From Mariniphaga sp. (GTDB lineage: Bacteria; Bacteroidota; Bacteroidia; Bacteroidales; Prolixibacteraceae), in contig JANYLE010000087.1 in NCBI GenBank assembly GCA_025363795.1, forward strand, positions 1-9,346: DNA of 9,346 bases, written 5' to 3'. The translations under genes were made by a program, and so were the position numbers. The notes under the pieces are model-generated. The model was not told the origin of the DNA, made no database searches, and saw nothing but the letters and a program-made list of their open reading frames with translations. Below are positions 6,328 to 9,346 of the stretch, piece after piece. The stretch's first letter is position 1; the number at the start of each line of letters is the position of its first letter.

Positions 6328-7485
6328 TTACTTTGGATCATTGAATGTCAAATTGAAAACCACCACCTCTGGAGTATTCCCTAACCTTACAGGAGGTCCC
6401 CATGATCCGAAACCGGAAGAGACGTAGAAATTGGTATTCCCCTTTTTAAGATATCCCCAGCTGAGTTCAAATATTGCCTTAGTCATGTAGTTGAATGGCC
6501 AGAGCTGACCATGATGGGTATGTCCCGAAAGGTGAAGATCAACATCCTCTTTTACTGCCTCGTCCAGACCAAATGGCTGATGATTCATCACAATGATTGG
6601 AAAGGTTTTGTCAAGACCGGTCATAAGTTCATTCAAAGATTTTCTTCCTGTTCCTTCGCCCATCGTTCGGTTATCGCGGTCGTCGCGTCCAACGAGTTGC
6701 ACCCCATTTGGCAAGACGAGAACTTTGTCGCGTAATAATTTGATATTAATGCTTTCCAGATAGGGCAAAGTTTTTTGGATTCCTCCGATATACTCATGAT
6801 TTCCCGGGATCGCGTAAACTCCCATTGGTGTTCTGATCTCCTGGAAGTGCCGGCCAAGATTTTTACGGAGGGCCGCACCAACATCCCCATCGACCAGATC
6901 ACCACAAAGCAACACTAAATCAGGCTTTTGTTTCGTAATGATCGAGACAAGGTGCTCTTCGCGGTTTTCTCCGATTAGTGCCCCCAAATGGATATCAGAG
7001 GCCATAACTATTTTCATCTGGTGATTTCCTGTAACCTTTTTGGGGATATTCAATGAGATCTCCTTTATCCGGGTGTTTAACGCATTAATGTGCCCTGCAA
7101 GAACAATCAATGACACAACCGCTATCGTCATGATGCCTAATCTAAACCGAAAATTCTGAGTTATCTCCGGAAGGAAATGGAAAAAATAATTTAAAAGGCG
7201 GACAAAATCAATCAGCAGTATTGCCAGCGTGAAATAGAGCATAAATGCCAGCCAAAAAGCACCTATCCGATAAATCCATTCTCCGATCAGCGAAGAATAG
7301 GTATGTTCAAGTATTTCGCCTATTACAAAACTCGCAACAATCAGCCAGAAGGTTATGATATATGTTTTCCGCCAGGCAGGCGATATTGAAAAGGCTTGTA
7401 AACCCCTCGTATATATCAAAAAATTGACTGAAAAATAGATCAAAAGAACTGTTCCAAAAAAAATAAGAAATGTGGTGGCTCGCAT
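6328..7485 (-). CDS. Membrane-anchored calcineurin-like metallophosphoesterase (YkuE/YaeI-like)
   Basis: A 385-residue protein: an N-terminal membrane part with about four predicted helices (roughly residues 4-24, 41-59, 73-98 and 114-135) followed by a metallophosphoesterase domain from about 155. Dimetal ligands in order: SDIHLG (Asp164, His166), CGDLVDGD (Asp196), PGNHEY (Asn229, His230), MNHQP (His302) and SGHTHHGQ (His322, His324). All core ligands are present, so it should be an active metal-dependent phosphoesterase; the C-terminal GPPVRLGNTPEV segment is typical of the YkuE/YaeI branch, where UDP-2,3-diacylglucosamine or related phospholipid pyrophosphate hydrolysis has been reported for some relatives. 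The substrate here is unknown. The catalytic domain's side of the membrane depends on the helix number; with four helices it would sit on the same side as the N-terminus. The frame extends seven codons to a TTG (7506), but the ATG at 7485 gives a normal start directly before the first helix. Confidence 0.9.
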   Translation of the reverse strand: MRATTFLIFFGTVLLIYFSVNFLIYTRGLQAFSISPAWRKTYIITFWLIVASFVIGEILEHTYSSLIGEWIYRIGAFWLAFMLYFTLAILLIDFVRLLNYFFHFLPEITQNFRFRLGIMTIAVVSLIVLAGHINALNTRIKEISLNIPKKVTGNHQMKIVMASDIHLGALIGENREEHLVSIITKQKPDLVLLCGDLVDGDVGAALRKNLGRHFQEIRTPMGVYAIPGNHEYIGGIQKTLPYLESINIKLLRDKVLVLPNGVQLVGRDDRDNRTMGEGTGRKSLNELMTGLDKTFPIIVMNHQPFGLDEAVKEDVDLHLSGHTHHGQLWPFNYMTKAIFELSWGYLKKGNTNFYVSSGFGSWGPPVRLGNTPEVVVFNLTFNDPK

Positions 7486-7598
7486 AATAGAAAATATTTT
7501 GTTCAAAAATAAACTTTATTTGAAGAAATCTAATAGACTCAAATGACAATATCAGACCCTAGTTTGTTCTGGAGCGGAGAGCAATCGCTCAATTTGTA

Positions 7599-7606
7599 TA
7601 TCTTTG
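7599..7606 (+). promoter_or_regulatory. -7 promoter box for the DUF6452/DUF6048-like pair
   Basis: TATCTTTG is an exact TAnnTTTG match, 41 bases before the ATG at 7648, which would give a leader of about 35 bases. No TTG is found at the expected distance upstream, so the -33 element is poor or absent. Just upstream lies a small inverted repeat, GAGCG (7572-7576) and CGCTC (7586-7590), that could hold a regulator. The box sits in the 162-base divergent gap shared with the metallophosphoesterase gene. Assignment by motif only. Confidence 0.45.
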
Positions 7607-7647
7607 TGAGGTGCTGAAATTCAAATAACCAGATTTATTATTTTCGG

Positions 7648-8136
7648 ATGAGATATATTCAGATCGTAATTTCGTTGCTCATTTTCGTCTTGTTGTCGTG
7701 CAATGACGGAAACAGATGCTACGAATCGGTAGATACTTTGATGGTTGGTTCTTTCTCGATTAATGGGTTTAAACCTATTAATAGCCTGATCATTAATGGG
7801 GTTAACCGCAATGGCGTTGGTGATACACTGGTGAATGATACGCTATCGACTTTAACCAAAAGGTACACCTTCCCACTTTCATTGACTTCTGATTCGACAG
7901 GATTTGTTTTGAAAGCTAACGGAATCAAAGATACACTGTATGTCAGGCATACCTTGATAATGAGTTTTATATCAGAAAATTGCGGGTTTGCACCTAATTA
8001 TATTATTTCCGGTTTCCGCTACACCAAAGGCATCGATTCGGTAAAAGTCACCGATAAAAAGGTTAATCCAAAATCAATAGAGAAATTAACGAATGACCAA
8101 AATATTCTCATCTATTTTAATTCTGCTGTTCATTAG
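7648..8136 (+). CDS. DUF6452-like lipoprotein of unknown function
   Basis: A 162-residue exported protein. Residues 1-17 are a signal peptide ending in the lipobox LLSC, so Cys18 is the predicted lipidation site. The mature part is beta-rich: a DTL-x3-DTL segment (59-66), a strand pair around YTFPLSLTSDSTGFVL (73-88), DTLYVRHTLIMSFIS (95-109), then ENCGF (110-114) and FRYTKGIDSVKVTDKKV (122-138). The order of conserved pieces (Cys-rich start, Leu-Pro-Leu-like strand, D-T-L-x-V, E-x-C-G, T-x-x-IDS) matches my memory of DUF6452, a small Bacteroidota family regularly found upstream of DUF6048. Cys24 and Cys112 could form a disulfide. Its 3' end overlaps the next gene by 44 bases, implying translational coupling. 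Function unknown; the lipid anchor and the partner point to the envelope. Confidence 0.75.
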   Translation: MRYIQIVISLLIFVLLSCNDGNRCYESVDTLMVGSFSINGFKPINSLIINGVNRNGVGDTLVNDTLSTLTKRYTFPLSLTSDSTGFVLKANGIKDTLYVRHTLIMSFISENCGFAPNYIISGFRYTKGIDSVKVTDKKVNPKSIEKLTNDQNILIYFNSAVH

Positions 8137-8890
8137 CAGTTTGCAGGGTTTTTCGCAGAAAAAAGCCGAGGCTTGGCGTTACGAAGGTCCTCGATTCGGG
8201 ATTGATCTGTCGCGGTTTTTAATGCCCTATATGCAGAAAGGGAAACGCAGTGCCTGGGAAATACAGGCAGATGTACCGTATAAAGGGAACTGGTTTCCAA
8301 CTTTCGAGTTTGGAATGCAATCGTTTGACGATCAGCGCGACGGGTTTCATTACAAAAATAATGGCACCTATGCAAGATTGGGTGTTGATATGAATATTGT
8401 GAAATTTGAATCATTAAAAGATCACGATTTTGTATTTATTGGTGCCAGGTATGGTTATTCGCTCTTTAATCAGCAAACTGATGGCATAAGTTATACGAAT
8501 TATTGGGGAGCGCTTAATTCTTCAATTCCGAGTCGGACGATGAACGCACATTGGGCAGAACTGGTTTTTGGGATGAAAGGAGAACTTTTCAGTAATTTCT
8601 TTTTGGGATGGACACTCAGGGCAAAATTTCCATTGGCTGTTACCAGCGATCCCAATATCAAACCTTATATAATTCCCGGGATAGGAAAAACCTCAAATGG
8701 TGTTCCTTTCGATTTTACAGTTGGAATCTATTACCGTTTCCCGATTTTTAGAACCAAGACCTTGCCGAAAGTAATTAAGATGGGCGGCAACACACACCCT
8801 GGCGAAGTTGACCCAAATGATCCTAACAATCCGAGAAACTCCGGCAACTCACAATATGGCTCCGGATCAATGAGAAATGGCGGGCAGTAA
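8093..8890 (+). CDS. DUF6048-like exported protein, probable outer-membrane beta-barrel
   Basis: A 265-residue protein with a signal peptide (1 to about 21, hydrophobic IFSSILILLFISSLQ, cleavage near GFS-Q). The mature part alternates short aromatic-rich strands and turns, for example RFGIDLSRFLMPYM (34-47), WEIQADVPY (55-63), WFPTFEFGMQSF (67-78), ARLGVDMNIV (94-103), FVFIGARYGYSLF (113-125), WAELVFGMKGELF (154-166), FFLGWTLRAKFPL (169-181) and VGIYYRFPIF (210-219). This is the pattern of an outer-membrane beta-barrel and fits my memory of DUF6048. The last 30 residues (from about 236) are a low-complexity Asn/Gly/Ser/Pro tail that looks unstructured. The ATG lies inside the preceding lipoprotein gene (44-base overlap, different frame), so the two are almost certainly co-translated and probably interact or share a pathway. 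The function is unknown. Convergent with the YitT-type gene across 14 bases. Confidence 0.77.
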   Translation: MTKIFSSILILLFISSLQGFSQKKAEAWRYEGPRFGIDLSRFLMPYMQKGKRSAWEIQADVPYKGNWFPTFEFGMQSFDDQRDGFHYKNNGTYARLGVDMNIVKFESLKDHDFVFIGARYGYSLFNQQTDGISYTNYWGALNSSIPSRTMNAHWAELVFGMKGELFSNFFLGWTLRAKFPLAVTSDPNIKPYIIPGIGKTSNGVPFDFTVGIYYRFPIFRTKTLPKVIKMGGNTHPGEVDPNDPNNPRNSGNSQYGSGSMRNGGQ

Positions 8891-8904
8891 TTCGCGGTAT
8901 TTTA

Positions 8905-9346
8905 CTAATGCTGACGTCTCCGCTTGATAATGCCGCCTGATGCTTCTTTTATTGTATTGGCAATAACGAATGCGTTAGGATCTACATCATGCACAAGGTT
9001 TTTCAATTTTCGCAATTCAAGTCGGGTAATAACGGTGAAAATAATATCACACTCGGCACTGATTTCAAATTTACCGGGCAAAAATCCCCTCTCTCCTTTG
9101 TATATCGTAATGCCTCTTCCTAAATTATTGACCAGCTGGTATTTAATTACTTCGCTTTTCCCTGAAATGATTGTTACGCCTGTATACGCCTGTATTCCTT
9201 CCACCACATAGTCGATACTGCGGGTGGCCGCAAAATAGGTAAGCATAGAATATAAAGCTGTTTCAATTCCAAATTTAAAGGCTGCTATACTAAAGATCAG
9301 GATGTTGATGCCGAGGATGATTTCAGTGATCGTAAAAGAAGTTCGT
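8905..9346 (-). CDS. YitT-family membrane protein (DUF161/DUF2179), C-terminal part
   Basis: The open frame runs in from beyond the right edge; the 146 residues visible are the C-terminal half of a protein usually about 290-300 long. An in-frame ATG at 9246 is internal and not the start, because the upstream codons continue a typical hydrophobic segment (EIILGINILIFSIAAF) without a stop. After the last membrane segment (residues about 35-50 of the fragment) comes the soluble DUF2179 domain: YTGVTIISGKSEVI, the short strand RGITIYKGERGF, CDIIFTVITRLELRKLKNLV and DPNAFVIANTIKEASGGI, ending in a basic tail KRRRQH. YitT-like proteins are integral inner-membrane proteins with a cytosolic DUF2179 domain; their transported substrate, if any, is not established. 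No neighbour informs its role. Confidence 0.87.
   Translation of the reverse strand, partial: RTSFTITEIILGINILIFSIAAFKFGIETALYSMLTYFAATRSIDYVVEGIQAYTGVTIISGKSEVIKYQLVNNLGRGITIYKGERGFLPGKFEISAECDIIFTVITRLELRKLKNLVHDVDPNAFVIANTIKEASGGIIKRRRQH

Noticed and set aside
7581..7586. GCAATC upstream of the 7599 promoter box, also present twice before the 4122 box, as a shared regulator site
   Set aside because: A six-base match at different distances from the -7 boxes (12 versus 4 and 21 bases) is expected by chance and the flanks do not match.
9212..9246. ATG at 9246 as the start of the rightmost minus-strand gene
   Set aside because: The frame stays open to the window edge and the upstream 33 codons encode a hydrophobic stretch that continues the YitT-family architecture, so the gene is truncated by the window, not short.
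1..9346. CRISPR arrays, tRNA or rRNA genes, insertion sequences, phage or defence genes
   Set aside because: No regularly spaced repeats, cloverleaf-like sequence, transposase, integrase or defence-protein motifs were seen on either strand.

Overview
The window looks like a chromosomal piece of a Bacteroidota bacterium, probably a free-living, polysaccharide-degrading member of the class Bacteroidia. The exact order cannot be set from this sequence alone. The support is: moderately AT-rich DNA, starts preceded by A/T-rich stretches instead of Shine-Dalgarno sites, two good matches to the Bacteroidota -7 promoter box (TAnnTTTG), a DUF6452/DUF6048-like gene pair that I know only from this phylum, and a three-subunit acyl-CoA carboxylase of the Bacteroidota type. 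No tRNA, rRNA, CRISPR array, transposase or phage gene is visible. Gene density is high; the longest gene-free stretch is the 194 bases between 5279 and 5472.

Left part (1-2386, minus strand): a biotin-dependent acyl-CoA carboxylase operon, most likely propionyl-CoA carboxylase. It is read leftwards as biotin carboxylase, then biotin carboxyl carrier, then the start of the carboxyltransferase, which leaves the window at base 1. These subunits carboxylate biotin with ATP and bicarbonate and pass the CO2 to propionyl-CoA, linking it to the methylmalonyl-CoA/succinate route.

Centre (2548-4982, plus strand): a peptidase E-type aspartyl dipeptidase with an intact catalytic triad is followed 28 bases later by a lipoprotein SGNH esterase of the rhamnogalacturonan acetylesterase type. 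After what looks like its own promoter comes a secreted protein resembling the DUF4350-like module that I recall fused to unsaturated rhamnogalacturonyl hydrolases. The last two suggest work on the rhamnogalacturonan-I backbone of pectin, but no SusC/SusD pair, lyase or glycoside hydrolase is in view, so this is at most a fragment of a utilisation locus. A perfect 16-base-pair hairpin closes the block.

Right part (5054-9346): a minus-strand BFD-like [2Fe-2S] protein; a plus-strand GNAT acetyltransferase; a minus-strand membrane-anchored metallophosphoesterase; a plus-strand, 44-base-overlapping pair of exported proteins of unknown function (a DUF6452-like lipoprotein and a DUF6048-like probable outer-membrane protein); and the C-terminal half of a minus-strand YitT-family membrane protein that runs off the right edge. 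These are ordinary housekeeping or envelope genes in alternating orientations with very short convergent gaps (14-15 bases).

I do not see a clear previously undescribed system. The best leads are the free-standing rhamnogalacturonan-linked module next to the acetylesterase, and the translationally overlapping DUF6452/DUF6048 envelope pair.
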